A stretch of DNA of 64,000 nt from Arthrobacter sp. zg-Y820 (GCF_030142155.1 NZ_CP126247.1:868001-932000), one strand, 5' to 3'; positions 44,217-55,467 are shown, numbered from the stretch's first letter. A program made the numbers and translations. Notes: generated from the sequence alone by a model not told the origin.

Positions 44217-45502
44217 GCAGCGAAAAGTTTGACGCCGTGGACATCATCGGGATCAAGCGGGACCGGGGAACCCTGTCCCCGGAGCAGATCGACTGGACGA
44301 TCGACGCCTACACCCGCGGGGCGATAGCCGACGAGCAGATGGCAGCGCTGAACATGGCAATCCTGCTCAACGGCATGAGCCGGCAGGAAATCTCCCGCTG
44401 GACCACCGCCATGATCAATTCGGGCGTCCGGATGGACTTCTCCTCGCTGGGGAAAGCCACCACTGACAAGCACTCCACCGGTGGGGTGGGGGACAAGATC
44501 ACCCTGCCGCTGGCACCCCTGGTCGCCGTGTTCGGCGTCGCCGTGCCGCAGCTCTCCGGCCGCGGCCTCGGCCACACCGGCGGCACCCTGGACAAGCTGG
44601 AGGCCATCCCGGGATGGCGGGCCAACCTGTCCACCGAGGAAATCATGGCCCAGCTGGCCGACGTCGGCGCCGTCATCTGCGCCGCCGGCACCGGACTGGC
44701 TCCGGCGGACAAGAAGCTGTACGCGCTGCGCGACGTGACCGGAACGGTGGAGGCCATTCCGCTGATCGCCTCCTCCATCATGAGCAAGAAGATCGCCGAG
44801 GGCACCGGATCACTGGTGCTCGACGTGAAGGTGGGCTCCGGGGCGTTCATGAAGAATGAAGCCAACGCCCGTGAACTGGCCGAAACCATGGTGGCACTCG
44901 GACAGGACGCCGGAGTGAACACCGTGGCGCTGCTGACCAACATGTCCACCCCGCTGGGCCTGACCGCAGGCAATGCCATCGAGGTGGAGGAATCAGTGGA
45001 GGTCCTGGCCGGCGGCGGTCCGGCCGACGTCGTCGAACTGACGATCCGGCTGGCCGAGGAAATGCTCGCCGCGGCCGGCATCCCGGATGCCGACCCGGCG
45101 GCTGCCCTGCGGGACGGCCGGGCCATGGACGTCTGGCGGCGCATGATTTCCGCCCAGGGCGGGGACCCGGCGGCTGCGCTGCCGCAGGCGCGGGAATCGG
45201 AAACCATCCTGGCGCCCGCCGACGGCGTCCTGATGGAGCTGGACGCCCTGTCCGTGGGCGTGGCTGCCTGGCGGCTGGGAGCAGGACGTGCCCGCAAGGA
45301 GGATGTGGTGCAGGCCGGCGCCGGCGTCCGCCTGCATGCCAAGCCCGGAGCCACCGTCCGGGCCGGCCAGCCGCTGATGACCCTGCTTACCGATACACCG
45401 GAGAAGTTCGACCGGGCCCGCGAGGCGCTGGAAAACGCCGTCGTCATTGCTCCCGAAGGATCCCGCCCCGCGCAGAAGCTGATCATCGACCGCATCGGCT
45501 AG
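44213..45502 (+). CDS. deoA: Thymidine (pyrimidine-nucleoside) phosphorylase
   Basis: A 429-residue enzyme that splits thymidine, uridine or deoxyuridine with phosphate to the base and (deoxy)ribose-1-phosphate. The signature is SGRGLGHTGGTLDKLEAIPG, and DKHSTGGVGDKITLPLAP binds phosphate. A C-terminal barrel-like domain (ETILAPADGVLMELDALSVG) is present. The start overlaps cdd by 4 nt, making a salvage unit downstream of the transporter. Length is normal. Confidence 0.95.
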   Translation: MSSEKFDAVDIIGIKRDRGTLSPEQIDWTIDAYTRGAIADEQMAALNMAILLNGMSRQEISRWTTAMINSGVRMDFSSLGKATTDKHSTGGVGDKITLPLAPLVAVFGVAVPQLSGRGLGHTGGTLDKLEAIPGWRANLSTEEIMAQLADVGAVICAAGTGLAPADKKLYALRDVTGTVEAIPLIASSIMSKKIAEGTGSLVLDVKVGSGAFMKNEANARELAETMVALGQDAGVNTVALLTNMSTPLGLTAGNAIEVEESVEVLAGGGPADVVELTIRLAEEMLAAAGIPDADPAAALRDGRAMDVWRRMISAQGGDPAAALPQARESETILAPADGVLMELDALSVGVAAWRLGAGRARKEDVVQAGAGVRLHAKPGATVRAGQPLMTLLTDTPEKFDRAREALENAVVIAPEGSRPAQKLIIDRIG

Positions 45503-45525
45503 GCACCGCCCATCGGCCGTGCTGA

Positions 45526-45620
45526 ACCGCCGGCCGCCGCCCGCCGCCCCGCCCTGCCCCCCCGCCTGCCCGCCCTGCCCTGGCCCGGGCGGGCGGGCGG
45601 GCGGCGGCGCGGGGTTGGCG
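45526..45620. repeat. GC-only low-complexity inverted tract
   Basis: The left part is a run of CCCGCC-type pyrimidine-rich units and the right part is GGGCGGGC-type units, so the tract can fold into a long GC hairpin. It lies after deoA. No T run follows, so termination is unsure. The sequence could also cause assembly or sequencing problems. Confidence 0.6.
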
Positions 45621-45684
45621 GGCACCAATGAGTTGATGGCATCGTTATAGATACCAGAGACCAATCCGAGGGAGCCGACTGGAC

Positions 45685-46386
45685 GTGCTGAGCGCCGCAG
45701 TGGACAGTGTCAACAATTTCATCCTGACCTCCGCCGATGAGCCGTGGGTTTACTTCGCATTATTCGCGTTCTGCCTGATCGACGGCTTCTTTCCGCCGGT
45801 TCCCAGCGAATCCCTGGTAGTGGGACTGTCGGCGCTGGTGGCCACCGGAGCCGGCCCCAACCTGTGGCTGGTGGCAGCGGCAGCGGCCGGCGGAGCCTTT
45901 CTGGGCGACAACCTGGCCTACCTGATGGGACGGCGGATCGGCACCGAACGGTACCGCTGGATGCGCGGACCGCGGATGCAGCGAGGCTTCGTGTGGGCCC
46001 GCAAGGAACTGGACAAGCGGGCCGTGTCGCTGATCCTGATTGCCCGCTTCATTCCGATCGGACGCGTGGTCGTCAACCTGACCGCCGGCGCCACCGGCTT
46101 CCCCCGCCGGTTGTTCGTCAGTCTGACCACCATGTCGGCCTTGGTCTGGGCAGCCTACAGCGTTGCCATCGGCGCGCTTGCCGGTTCCTGGTTCGAGGAC
46201 AACCATCTCCTGGGCGTCGTGGTCGCGATCGCCGTCGCAATGGTCCTCGGGCTGGTCATTGACCGGCTCATCACCAAGCTTCGCGGCCCCACGCCGCTGA
46301 AGACCCCCAAAGACGCAGCGCGCCCCGGAGACGCAGAGCTCCCCGCTGAGGAAGCCGCGCAGCGGGTGCCGAACGAAACGCCCTAG
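45685..46386 (+). CDS. DedA family membrane protein
   Basis: A 233-residue DedA/SNARE-associated protein with about five helices. DGFFPPVPSESLVVGLSALVATG is the family start, followed by GDNLAYLMGRRIG and LILIARFIPIGRVVVNLTAGATG, the conserved arginine-containing motif. DedA proteins are thought to move lipid carriers such as undecaprenyl phosphate, or to support membrane proton balance. GTG 45685 has GGAG in GGGAGCCGACTGGAC before it. The tail of about 40 residues is hydrophilic. It lies between deoA and add but has its own leader. Confidence 0.9.
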   Translation: MLSAAVDSVNNFILTSADEPWVYFALFAFCLIDGFFPPVPSESLVVGLSALVATGAGPNLWLVAAAAAGGAFLGDNLAYLMGRRIGTERYRWMRGPRMQRGFVWARKELDKRAVSLILIARFIPIGRVVVNLTAGATGFPRRLFVSLTTMSALVWAAYSVAIGALAGSWFEDNHLLGVVVAIAVAMVLGLVIDRLITKLRGPTPLKTPKDAARPGDAELPAEEAAQRVPNETP

Positions 46387-46417
46387 GCACGCGCACCAAC
46401 GAGTGCCGCAGCTCACG

Positions 46418-46423
46418 TAGAGT
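46418..46423 (+). promoter_or_regulatory. Leaderless -10 box TAGAGT of add
   Basis: TAGAGT ends 7 nt before GTG 46431, which suggests a leaderless add transcript independent of the DedA gene upstream. Confidence 0.5.
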
Positions 46424-46430
46424 TGGCAGC

Positions 46431-47586
46431 GTGACTGAGCCTATTTTGCTTCCCGCCTCTGACCCGCACCTCGACATCCGCAGCCTGCCCAAGGTCTCGC
46501 TGCACGACCACCTCGACGGCGGCCTGCGCCCTGCCACCATCATCGAACTTGCCGCGGAGGTTGGCCACGAGCTTCCCTCCACGGACCCGGTTGCACTCGG
46601 TGAGTGGTTCCGCGAGTCCGCGGATTCAGGTTCGCTGCCGCGCTATCTGGAAACCTTTGACCACACCATTGCCGTGATGCAGACCCGCGAAGGCCTGTCC
46701 CGGGTGGCACGCGAGTTCGTGGAGGATCTGGCCGACGACGGCGTTGTCTACGCCGAGATCCGCTGGGCACCCGAGCAGCACCTGCAGGGCGGCCTGAGCC
46801 TGGACGAAGCCGTGGAAGCCGTCCAGGAGGGCCTGGACGCCGGTGTGGACGCCGTGGAAGCGGGCGGCCGCCTGATCCAGGTGGGGCAGCTCATCACGGC
46901 CATGCGCCACGCCGACCGTGCCATGGAAATCGCAGAGCTGGCCGTCCGGCACCGCCACAACGGTGCCTCCGGCTTTGACATCGCCGGCGCGGAAGACGGC
47001 TTTCCGGCCTCGCGTTTCAGCGAGGCATTCACCTACTTGGCCGAAAACCAGTTCCCGGTCACCGTGCACGCCGGCGAAGCCGCCGGAGTGGACAGCATCC
47101 GGGACGCACTGGTCCACGGCCGGGCGCTGCGCCTGGGTCACGGCGTGCGCATCGCCGAGGACATCAATGTTGAGTTCGACAACGAGGACGCCGAAGACAG
47201 TCCGGCCGGTGCCGGGGACGACAGCGCCGTGGGCATGGTGACCATCGGCCAGGTGGCCGGATGGGTCCGGGACCGCGGCATTCCGCTGGAAATCTGCCCC
47301 TCGTCCAACCTGCAGACCGGTGCCATCGCCTCCTTCGGCGGGGACATCGAATCCCATCCGATCGACCTGCTCTACCAGACCGGTTTCCAGGTCACGGTGA
47401 ACACCGACAACCGGCTGATGAGCGGTGTTACGCTCACCGGCGAGTTCGAACTGCTCGCGGACACCTTCAACTATGACCTCGACGACATCCTCGAACTCAC
47501 CATGAACGCGGTCGACGCCGCGTTCCTGCCACTGGAGGAGCGCGACGCCCTGGCCGCCTACGTCACTGAAGGCTTCAACCAGCTCC

Positions 47587-47594
<8 letters not shown>
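46431..47594 (+). CDS. add: Adenosine deaminase
   Basis: A 387-residue zinc enzyme that converts adenosine and deoxyadenosine to inosine forms. The zinc-binding His25 and His27 are in SLHDHLDGGLRP, VTVHAGEAAG carries the catalytic Glu region, RLGHGVRIAED gives a further His, and VNTDNRLMSGV carries the metal Asp. An acidic insertion (NVEFDNEDAEDSPAGAGDDSAVG) near 245-267 is longer than usual. GTG start is probably leaderless. Its end overlaps mazG by 8 nt. Confidence 0.95.
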
Positions 47595-49733
<2,139 letters not shown>

Positions 49734-49740
49734 GCCTGCT

Positions 49741-49785
49741 GCTGGTGGGTACCCTCGTTAATGAGGGTGCCCACCAGCTGTGTTT
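49741..49785 (+). terminator. Strong terminator after eno
   Basis: GCTGGTGGGTACCCTC (49741-49756) pairs with the complement at 49763-49778 around a GTTAAT loop; one G-T pair interrupts it. TGTGTTTAA follows. It is 8 bp after the eno stop. Confidence 0.8.
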
Positions 49786-49789
49786 AAGC

Positions 49790-49845
49790 CACTGTGTCGT
49801 TTAAGGCACTGTGTCGTCTAACCACTGTGTCGTTTAGACCCCTGT
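49790..49845 (+). repeat. Short degenerate tandem repeat of CACTGTGTCGTTTAA
   Basis: Three near-identical 15-mers begin at 49790, 49807 and 49823, spaced 17 and 16 bp apart. A weaker related copy begins near 49839 and another is inside the terminator tail at 49774. They fill the leader between eno and the ftsB-like gene. No coding role is seen. Confidence 0.7.
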
Positions 49846-49930
49846 GTTTGAATCACTGTTCGTTTTGAGCGGTGGGTTTAGCTGTTGTTCTTTTGCCGTT
49901 CCGCCAGGTTGTTTTGAATCAAGGAGTTCC

Positions 49931-50749
49931 ATGCCCACCCGACGTCCGAAAGTCCCCAAAGCAGGTTCAGCGGGGGACGGCGCCGCGGCCGAGACCGTCT
50001 CCGGCTCCGGCGGGAGCCGGCCGGAGCGGCGACGGAGCCCTGCTGCTGATCCGGACACCATCAGTGCCACGAAGCCGGTGGACGGAGCCCGCGGCGCCGG
50101 ATCGGGTGCCGCGAAACGTGCCCCTGCTCCGGGTGCCCCGGCCAAAGCCGCCGCGGAGAAAACGCCTCGGGCCAAGGCAGCGCCGGCCAAACCTGCTCCC
50201 ACAAAAGCAGCGGCCGGGAAGCTCTCGGGCACGAAAGCCGACGACGCCGCAGCCAAGGCCACAACCGCGAAGGCGGCCGCTGCCGGCAGGTTCCGGCGGC
50301 GGTCCCTGGCACAGGCTCCGGCAGTGTTGTCCGGAGCGGGCGCAGACGAAGTCTCCGATGACCTGCGCCCGGTTCCGGCAAAGGCCTTTTCCGGCCGCCT
50401 CCTGGTCCTGGCCATGGTGACCTTGGTCGTAACGGTGCTGCTGGCACCGTCGGTGAGCACTTATCTGCATCAGCGCTCGGAAATTTCCGCGCTGGAGGCG
50501 GAAATCGCCAGTGAGAAGGTGACGGCCCGCAACCTGGAAACGCAGCTGGGCCGCTGGGAGGACCCCAACTACATAAAGCAGCAGGCCCGGGAACGCATCT
50601 TCCTGGTGATGCCGGGGGAGACCCGCTACCTCGTCAAGGGGGAGCACGGAGTGGAAAACGCCGCGCAGGAGGCGCAGGAGGAAACGGAAGACCTGCAGTG
50701 GGTCGACGCCCTCTGGGACTCCGTGAAGCGGTCGGCTGCGGCGCAGTAG
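49931..50749 (+). CDS. Septum formation initiator family protein (FtsB/DivIC-like)
   Basis: A 272-residue bitopic protein. The first 150 residues are a basic, Ala/Pro/Lys-rich disordered region. A membrane helix at about 160-178 (LLVLAMVTLVVTVLLAPSV) is followed by a coiled coil ISALEAEIASEKVTARNLETQLG and WEDPNYIKQQARERIFLVMPGE, the FtsB/DivIC signature. It works with FtsQ and FtsL in divisome assembly. ATG 49931 has AAGGAG at 49921-49926. The long cytoplasmic tail is characteristic of actinobacterial versions. Confidence 0.88.
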   Translation: MPTRRPKVPKAGSAGDGAAAETVSGSGGSRPERRRSPAADPDTISATKPVDGARGAGSGAAKRAPAPGAPAKAAAEKTPRAKAAPAKPAPTKAAAGKLSGTKADDAAAKATTAKAAAAGRFRRRSLAQAPAVLSGAGADEVSDDLRPVPAKAFSGRLLVLAMVTLVVTVLLAPSVSTYLHQRSEISALEAEIASEKVTARNLETQLGRWEDPNYIKQQARERIFLVMPGETRYLVKGEHGVENAAQEAQEETEDLQWVDALWDSVKRSAAAQ

Positions 50750-50756
50750 GCCCGCT

Positions 50757-50790
50757 GCCGGCGCGGGGCCGCCGCGGCGGCGGCCCCGGC
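50757..50790 (+). terminator. GC-rich hairpin after the ftsB-like gene
   Basis: GGGGCCGCCGC (from 50765) can pair with the CGGCGGCCCC arm ending near 50787. The T run is poor, so this may act with Rho or be a partial terminator. Confidence 0.4.
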
Positions 50791-50872
50791 GTCGTTCTGC
50801 GCACAGTAATCTTAGAAACGCAGACATTAATAGCCCGGGCCTCGTCCAGGCCCCCAGGAAGGAACCTCCGGC

Positions 50873-52552
50873 ATGACCCAGCAGCAGCTCACCCCCACCT
50901 CCGAAGACTTGGAGACACTGAGCCGTCAGCTCGGCAGGCCGGCGCGCGACGTCGTGGAAATCGGCGCGCGCTGCGTCTGCGGCAACCCCCTCGTGGCCAC
51001 CACGGCACCGCGCCTCAGCAACGGCATTCCCTTTCCCACCACCTACTATTTGGCGCACCCGGTCATCACTGCCGCAGTCTCCCGGCTCGAAGCCGCCGGC
51101 GTCATGAACGAAATGACCGAGCGGCTGGAACAGGACCCCGAGCTCGCCGCCCGTTACCGGGCAGCGCACGAGGCGTACCTTCAGGTGCGGAACGACATCG
51201 GTGCCCGCACCGGCGTCGGCCCCGTTCCCGAGATCGACGGCGTCTCCGCCGGCGGGATGCCCACCCGGGTGAAGTGCCTCCACGTCCTCGTGGGCCACTC
51301 TCTGGCCGCAGGTCCCGGAGTCAACCCGCTGGGTGATGAAGCCCTGGACCGCATTTCCCCCTGGTGGACCCGCGATCGCTGTTACTGTGAGGGCGCGTGG
51401 GACACCGCAAGTGCGGTGCCGAGCCGTGATCTGAGCCGGCACACCAAAACCCAGGGTCTCTCCGCGGAGGAGCTGGACGCCAAGCGCGCCGCCCGCCGCG
51501 AGTCCGCCAAAGCCGAGGCCAACACCGCTGACGCGGCCGACACCGACCAGCAGGGGGACGAAGTGCCGGACCAGAGTGAAGTGCAGAACCAGAGTGCTGC
51601 TTCAACGGTGCGGGTTGCCGCCGTCGACTGCGGCACCAACTCCATCCGCCTGCTGATTGCCGACGTGGCGCAGGACGGCCCGCCCCGGCTGACCGACGTC
51701 GTCCGCCTGATGCGGGTCAACCGGCTCGGACAGGGTGTGGACGCCACCGGCCGCCTGGCCCCCGAGGCCTTGGAACGGACCTTCGAGGCCGCCGACGAGT
51801 ACGCCGCCCTGATCCGGGAGCACGGAGCCGAGCGGATCCGCTTCGTCGCCACCTCGGCCAGCCGCGACGCCGAAAACCGCGCCGAGTTCGTTGACGGCAT
51901 CCGGGAGCGGCTGGGCGTTGAGCCCGAAGTCATCAGCGGCGACGAAGAGGCAGCGCTGTCCTTCGCCGGAGCCACCAGCGTCCTGGGCGGAAGCAACGGC
52001 TCCAAGACCCTGGTGGTGGACCTCGGCGGCGGCAGCACCGAGTTTGTGCTGGGCACCTCCGAGGGCGTACTGGCGGCCAAGAGCACCGACATGGGCTGCG
52101 TCCGGTACACCGAACGGCACCTCACCTCCAATCCGCCAACCGAGGCGCAGATCGCCCTTGCCCGCGGTGACGTCCTGGACATGATCGCGCAGGTTCTGAC
52201 CACTGTGCCGCTGGCCGAAGCCGACCGCCTGGTGGGCGTGGCCGGGACGATCACCACGGTGACGGCCCACGCCCTGCACCTGCCCGAGTACTCACCCAGT
52301 GCCATCCACGGCACCGAGCTCGACACCGCCCGGATAGACCACGCCGCTTCGGAGCTGCTGCACATGGACCGGGATGCCCGTGCGGCACTGCCGTACATGC
52401 ATCCGGGCCGCGTGGACGTGATCGGCGCCGGTGCGCTGATTTGGCAGACGATCGTGGACCGGGTCGCGGAACTCACCGACGGGGCGGTCTCCTCCGCAGT
52501 GACCAGCGAGCACGACATCCTGGACGGCATAGCTCTGAGCGTAGCGCGGTGA
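50873..52552 (+). CDS. DUF501 - Ppx/GppA exopolyphosphatase fusion protein
   Basis: A single 559-residue open frame joins two proteins that are separate neighbours in Mycobacterium tuberculosis. Residues about 1-190 form DUF501 (VVEIGARCVCGNPLVATTAPRLSNGIPFPTTYYLAHP; GMPTRVKCLHVLVGHSLAAG; DRCYCEGAW), with Cys pairs that may bind metal. A Gln/Ala/Asp/Ser-rich linker (about 205-243) leads to a Ppx/GppA domain (about 246-559) with VAAVDCGTNSIRLLIADV, TSASRDAENRAEF, VVDLGGGSTEFVLG and GVAGTITTVTA. The phosphatase would hydrolyse polyphosphate or pppGpp. No separate start or ribosome-binding site is visible before the phosphatase. ATG 50873 has AAGGAA upstream. Confidence 0.85.
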   Translation: MTQQQLTPTSEDLETLSRQLGRPARDVVEIGARCVCGNPLVATTAPRLSNGIPFPTTYYLAHPVITAAVSRLEAAGVMNEMTERLEQDPELAARYRAAHEAYLQVRNDIGARTGVGPVPEIDGVSAGGMPTRVKCLHVLVGHSLAAGPGVNPLGDEALDRISPWWTRDRCYCEGAWDTASAVPSRDLSRHTKTQGLSAEELDAKRAARRESAKAEANTADAADTDQQGDEVPDQSEVQNQSAASTVRVAAVDCGTNSIRLLIADVAQDGPPRLTDVVRLMRVNRLGQGVDATGRLAPEALERTFEAADEYAALIREHGAERIRFVATSASRDAENRAEFVDGIRERLGVEPEVISGDEEAALSFAGATSVLGGSNGSKTLVVDLGGGSTEFVLGTSEGVLAAKSTDMGCVRYTERHLTSNPPTEAQIALARGDVLDMIAQVLTTVPLAEADRLVGVAGTITTVTAHALHLPEYSPSAIHGTELDTARIDHAASELLHMDRDARAALPYMHPGRVDVIGAGALIWQTIVDRVAELTDGAVSSAVTSEHDILDGIALSVAR

Positions 52553-53958
52553 CGGATCCGTCGGCGGTTCCCGGGCTGCCACGGAGAAGGATCCACGCGG
52601 TCCTGCTGGCGGCGCTGCTCGCGCTGACCCTGCTTCCGGCTGCCCCGGCCTCCGCCGACGAATGGCGCGACAAGCAGTACTGGCTCGCTGACTCCGGGTT
52701 CGACGAGGCTTGGAAGGTGAGCCAGGGCGCAGGCGTCAAGGTCGCGGTGATCGATACCGGAATCGATCCCACCCATCCGGATCTGGCGGGAGCCGTCACC
52801 GGCGGCACCGACGTCTCCGGTGCCGGGGACCCGGCCGGCAGCCGGGGACTGGGCAACAACCCGTCCCACGGCACCCTGGTGGCGACACTGCTGGCAGGGC
52901 GCGGCCACGCCCCTGACGTTGCGCCGGACCCGAGCCCGACGAGCAGGACTAAAGAGACGGCCAAGCCCCCGGCGCCCGCCAAATCCGAGGGCATCATCGG
53001 CGTGGCACCCAAAGCCGAGCTGCTGGCGGTCTCCGCCTGGATCGGACCCGACAACCCGGCCGGCATCCCCATCGAGGACCAGATACCGGACGCCATCCGG
53101 TGGGCCGTGGACAACGGAGCCCAGGTAATCAACATGTCGCTGGGCAGCTCCTCCACATCCTGGCCGGAGAGCTGGGACTCAGCCTTCCTGTACGCCGAGC
53201 AGCAGGACGTTGTGGTCGTGGTCGCCGCCGGCAACCGCAGCGTCGGCATGGTGCAAGTGGGAGCCCCGGCCACCATCCCCGGTGTGCTGACCGTGGCCGG
53301 TGTCGACCGGAACGGTGAAGCGAGCCGGTATTCCTCCTCCGAAGGAATCAGCATCGGCGTTGCCGCCCCGGCGGAAAACCTGGTGGGGGGCCTGCCCGGC
53401 GAGGCGATCCGGTACGCGGACTGGAGCGGAACTTCCGGCGCTGCGCCCCTGGTAGCGGGAACCGCGGCCCTGATCCGATCCGCCTATCCCGACCTCAGCG
53501 CCGCAGACGTCATTAACCGGATCATCAGCACCACCCGCGAGGCCGGCGCGCCGGGACAGGACACCCTGTACGGCTACGGCATCCTGGATGCCGGCGCGGC
53601 CCTGACCGCCGATGTTCCCTCCGTCGCGGCGAACCCGCTGGGCAACATTGCGGACTGGATCCGGATCCACCGCCGCGATGCCTCCACAGCGCCGGCCTCC
53701 GATGCTCCGGTTGCCGTCGAGCCGCAGGAACCGGACCTGCCGGAGCCCACGGTTCCGGTGGCGCTGCCGCCGGACAGGGGGTTCGATCCGCTGCCCGCAG
53801 CGCTGGTCCTGGGCTTCGGCGGACTGCTGCTGGGAGTCACCGCCGCAGGCACTGCAGCGGTGGTTCGCGCGCGTCGCCGGACGGGGGACGACACGGGGCA
53901 AGATGCTGTTGCCGAGGACACCGAAACCGGTCAGCTGAAACACTCCAATCTCTCGTGA
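52549..53958 (+). CDS. Secreted S8 subtilisin-family serine peptidase, membrane-anchored
   Basis: A 469-residue peptidase with a signal peptide (RRRIHAVLLAALLALTLLPAAPASA, residues 12-36). The catalytic triad is Asp69 (VAVIDTGID), His107 (NNPSHGTLVATLLAG) and Ser296 (GTSGAAPLVAG), with oxyanion Asn229 (AAGN). The Ser loop has Gly for the usual Met and Leu for the usual His, as seen in mycosin-like forms. A Pro-rich tail leads to a C-terminal membrane helix at about 426-451 and a basic cytosolic end, so it resembles mycosins. No ESX genes are near. GTG 52549 overlaps the Ppx stop by 4 nt, so translation is coupled. Confidence 0.88.
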   Translation: MTDPSAVPGLPRRRIHAVLLAALLALTLLPAAPASADEWRDKQYWLADSGFDEAWKVSQGAGVKVAVIDTGIDPTHPDLAGAVTGGTDVSGAGDPAGSRGLGNNPSHGTLVATLLAGRGHAPDVAPDPSPTSRTKETAKPPAPAKSEGIIGVAPKAELLAVSAWIGPDNPAGIPIEDQIPDAIRWAVDNGAQVINMSLGSSSTSWPESWDSAFLYAEQQDVVVVVAAGNRSVGMVQVGAPATIPGVLTVAGVDRNGEASRYSSSEGISIGVAAPAENLVGGLPGEAIRYADWSGTSGAAPLVAGTAALIRSAYPDLSAADVINRIISTTREAGAPGQDTLYGYGILDAGAALTADVPSVAANPLGNIADWIRIHRRDASTAPASDAPVAVEPQEPDLPEPTVPVALPPDRGFDPLPAALVLGFGGLLLGVTAAGTAAVVRARRRTGDDTGQDAVAEDTETGQLKHSNLS

Positions 53959-53977
53959 AGGTTTTCACAAACTCGGG

Positions 53978-53983
53978 TAGGAT
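53978..53983 (+). promoter_or_regulatory. Leaderless -10 box TAGGAT of ndh
   Basis: TAGGAT ends 6 nt before ATG 53990. The preceding GTTTTCAC tract is AT-rich but gives no good -35. Confidence 0.5.
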
Positions 53984-53989
53984 GAGGGC

Positions 53990-55375
53990 ATGGCATCTAC
54001 GACACAGTTTTCAGACCGTCCCCGCGTCCTGGTAGTTGGCGGTGGCTACGTAGGTCTCTATGTAGCGAAAAACCTCCAGAAGAAGGTCAAGGATGAGGGC
54101 GGGATCGTCACGGTTGTCGATCCGCTGCCCTACATGACGTACCAGCCCTTCCTTCCCGAAGTGGCCGCCGGCACGATCGAGGCCCGCGACGCCGTCGTGT
54201 CCCACCGCATGCACCTGAAGAACACCGAGCTGATCACCGGCAAGGTCACTTCCATCAACCACGCTGCCCGCACCGCCACCATTGAGCCGGGCGACGGCGG
54301 CGAGCCGTTCGAGCTGCCCTACCAGGATGTTGTCCTGGCCGCCGGCTCGATCACCCGCACCTTCCCGATCCCGGGCCTCGCCGAGGCCGGCATCGGCATG
54401 AAGAGCATCGAAGAAGCAATGGCGACCCGCAACCACGTGCTTGAGCGCATCGAATCCGCATCGCTCATGCCCGCTGGCCCGGAGCGCGACCGCGCCCTGA
54501 CCTTCGTCGTCGTCGGCGGCGGCTTTGCCGGCATCGAAACCCTGACCGAGCTCGAAGACATGGCCCGCGATGCCGTCCGGATCAACGACCGCCTGCGCCG
54601 CGAAGACCTCCGCTTCGTCCTGATCGAGGCCATGGGCCGCGTCATGCCCGAGGTCAAGCCGGACCAGGCCGAGTGGGTTGTTGCCAGCATGCGTGAGCGC
54701 GGCATCGAAGTCCTGCTGAACACCTCGCTGGCGTCCGCCGAGAACGGCGTGCTCAAGCTGATCAACATGGCTGACAAGTCCCCGGCCGGCGAGTTCGGTG
54801 CGGATACCCTGATTTGGACCGCCGGCGTGCAGGCCAACCCGATGGTCCGCGCCACTGACTTCCCGATCGACGAGCGCGGCCGCGTCCGCGCCAACGCCGA
54901 ACTGCGCATCACCGGCGAGAACGGCCCCCTCGACGGCGCCTGGGCCGCCGGCGACGTCTCCGCCGTTCCCGACCTGTCCGGCGGCGGGGTCGGCGGGTTC
55001 TGCGTTCCGAACGCCCAGCACGCCGTCCGCCAGGCGAAGCTGCTGGCCAAGAACCTCCTGGCCGCCCGCTACGGCATCGGCAGCGTTGAGGAATACAACC
55101 ACAAGAGCCTCGGCGCCGTTGCCGGCCTGGGCCAGTACAAGGGCGTTGCCAACATCATGGGCTTCGGCCTCAAGGGCTTCCCGGCCTGGCTGGCACACCG
55201 CGGCTACCACGGCCTGGCCATGCCGATGTTCGAGCGCAAGTTCCGCGTCGTCTCCGGCTGGCTCCTGAACGTGAGCTACGGCCGCGACCTGACCTCCCTG
55301 CGCAACCTGAACAACCCGCGCGAGGGGTTCCGGACGGCCGCCACGCCGGCCAAGAAGACCGAAGCTGCCAAGTAG
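53990..55375 (+). CDS. ndh: Type II NADH dehydrogenase (NADH:quinone oxidoreductase)
   Basis: A 461-residue non-proton-pumping NADH dehydrogenase. FAD binding is by RVLVVGGGYVGLYVAKNLQKK near the N-terminus and NADH binding by LTFVVVGGGFAGIETLTELEDMA near residue 170. YMTYQPFLPEVAAGTIE and GFCVPNAQHAVRQAKLLAKNLL carry FAD/quinone-site signatures. The amphipathic C-terminus (about 395-440) would attach it to the membrane. ATG 53990 is leaderless. It feeds electrons to menaquinone, as do the sdhCDAB genes in this window. Confidence 0.92.
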   Translation: MASTTQFSDRPRVLVVGGGYVGLYVAKNLQKKVKDEGGIVTVVDPLPYMTYQPFLPEVAAGTIEARDAVVSHRMHLKNTELITGKVTSINHAARTATIEPGDGGEPFELPYQDVVLAAGSITRTFPIPGLAEAGIGMKSIEEAMATRNHVLERIESASLMPAGPERDRALTFVVVGGGFAGIETLTELEDMARDAVRINDRLRREDLRFVLIEAMGRVMPEVKPDQAEWVVASMRERGIEVLLNTSLASAENGVLKLINMADKSPAGEFGADTLIWTAGVQANPMVRATDFPIDERGRVRANAELRITGENGPLDGAWAAGDVSAVPDLSGGGVGGFCVPNAQHAVRQAKLLAKNLLAARYGIGSVEEYNHKSLGAVAGLGQYKGVANIMGFGLKGFPAWLAHRGYHGLAMPMFERKFRVVSGWLLNVSYGRDLTSLRNLNNPREGFRTAATPAKKTEAAK

Positions 55376-55400
55376 CGCTTCCGGCTTCAGCAGAACACGT

Positions 55401-55445
55401 ACGACGGCGGTTCCTCCCCTTGGGGAGGGGCTGCCGTCGTTGTTT
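55401..55445 (+). terminator. Terminator after ndh
   Basis: ACGACGGC (55401-55408) pairs with GCCGTCGT (55433-55440), and inner CCTCCCC/GGGGAGG arms add a second stem. TGTTTC follows. It separates ndh from the tRNA gene. Confidence 0.7.
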
Positions 55446-55467
55446 CTGCGGCGGGGCGGGGATCCAG

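Noticed and set aside
49774..49850. Possible CRISPR array after eno
   Set aside because: Repeats of 15 bp with 1-2 bp between them leave no spacer, and there are no cas genes.
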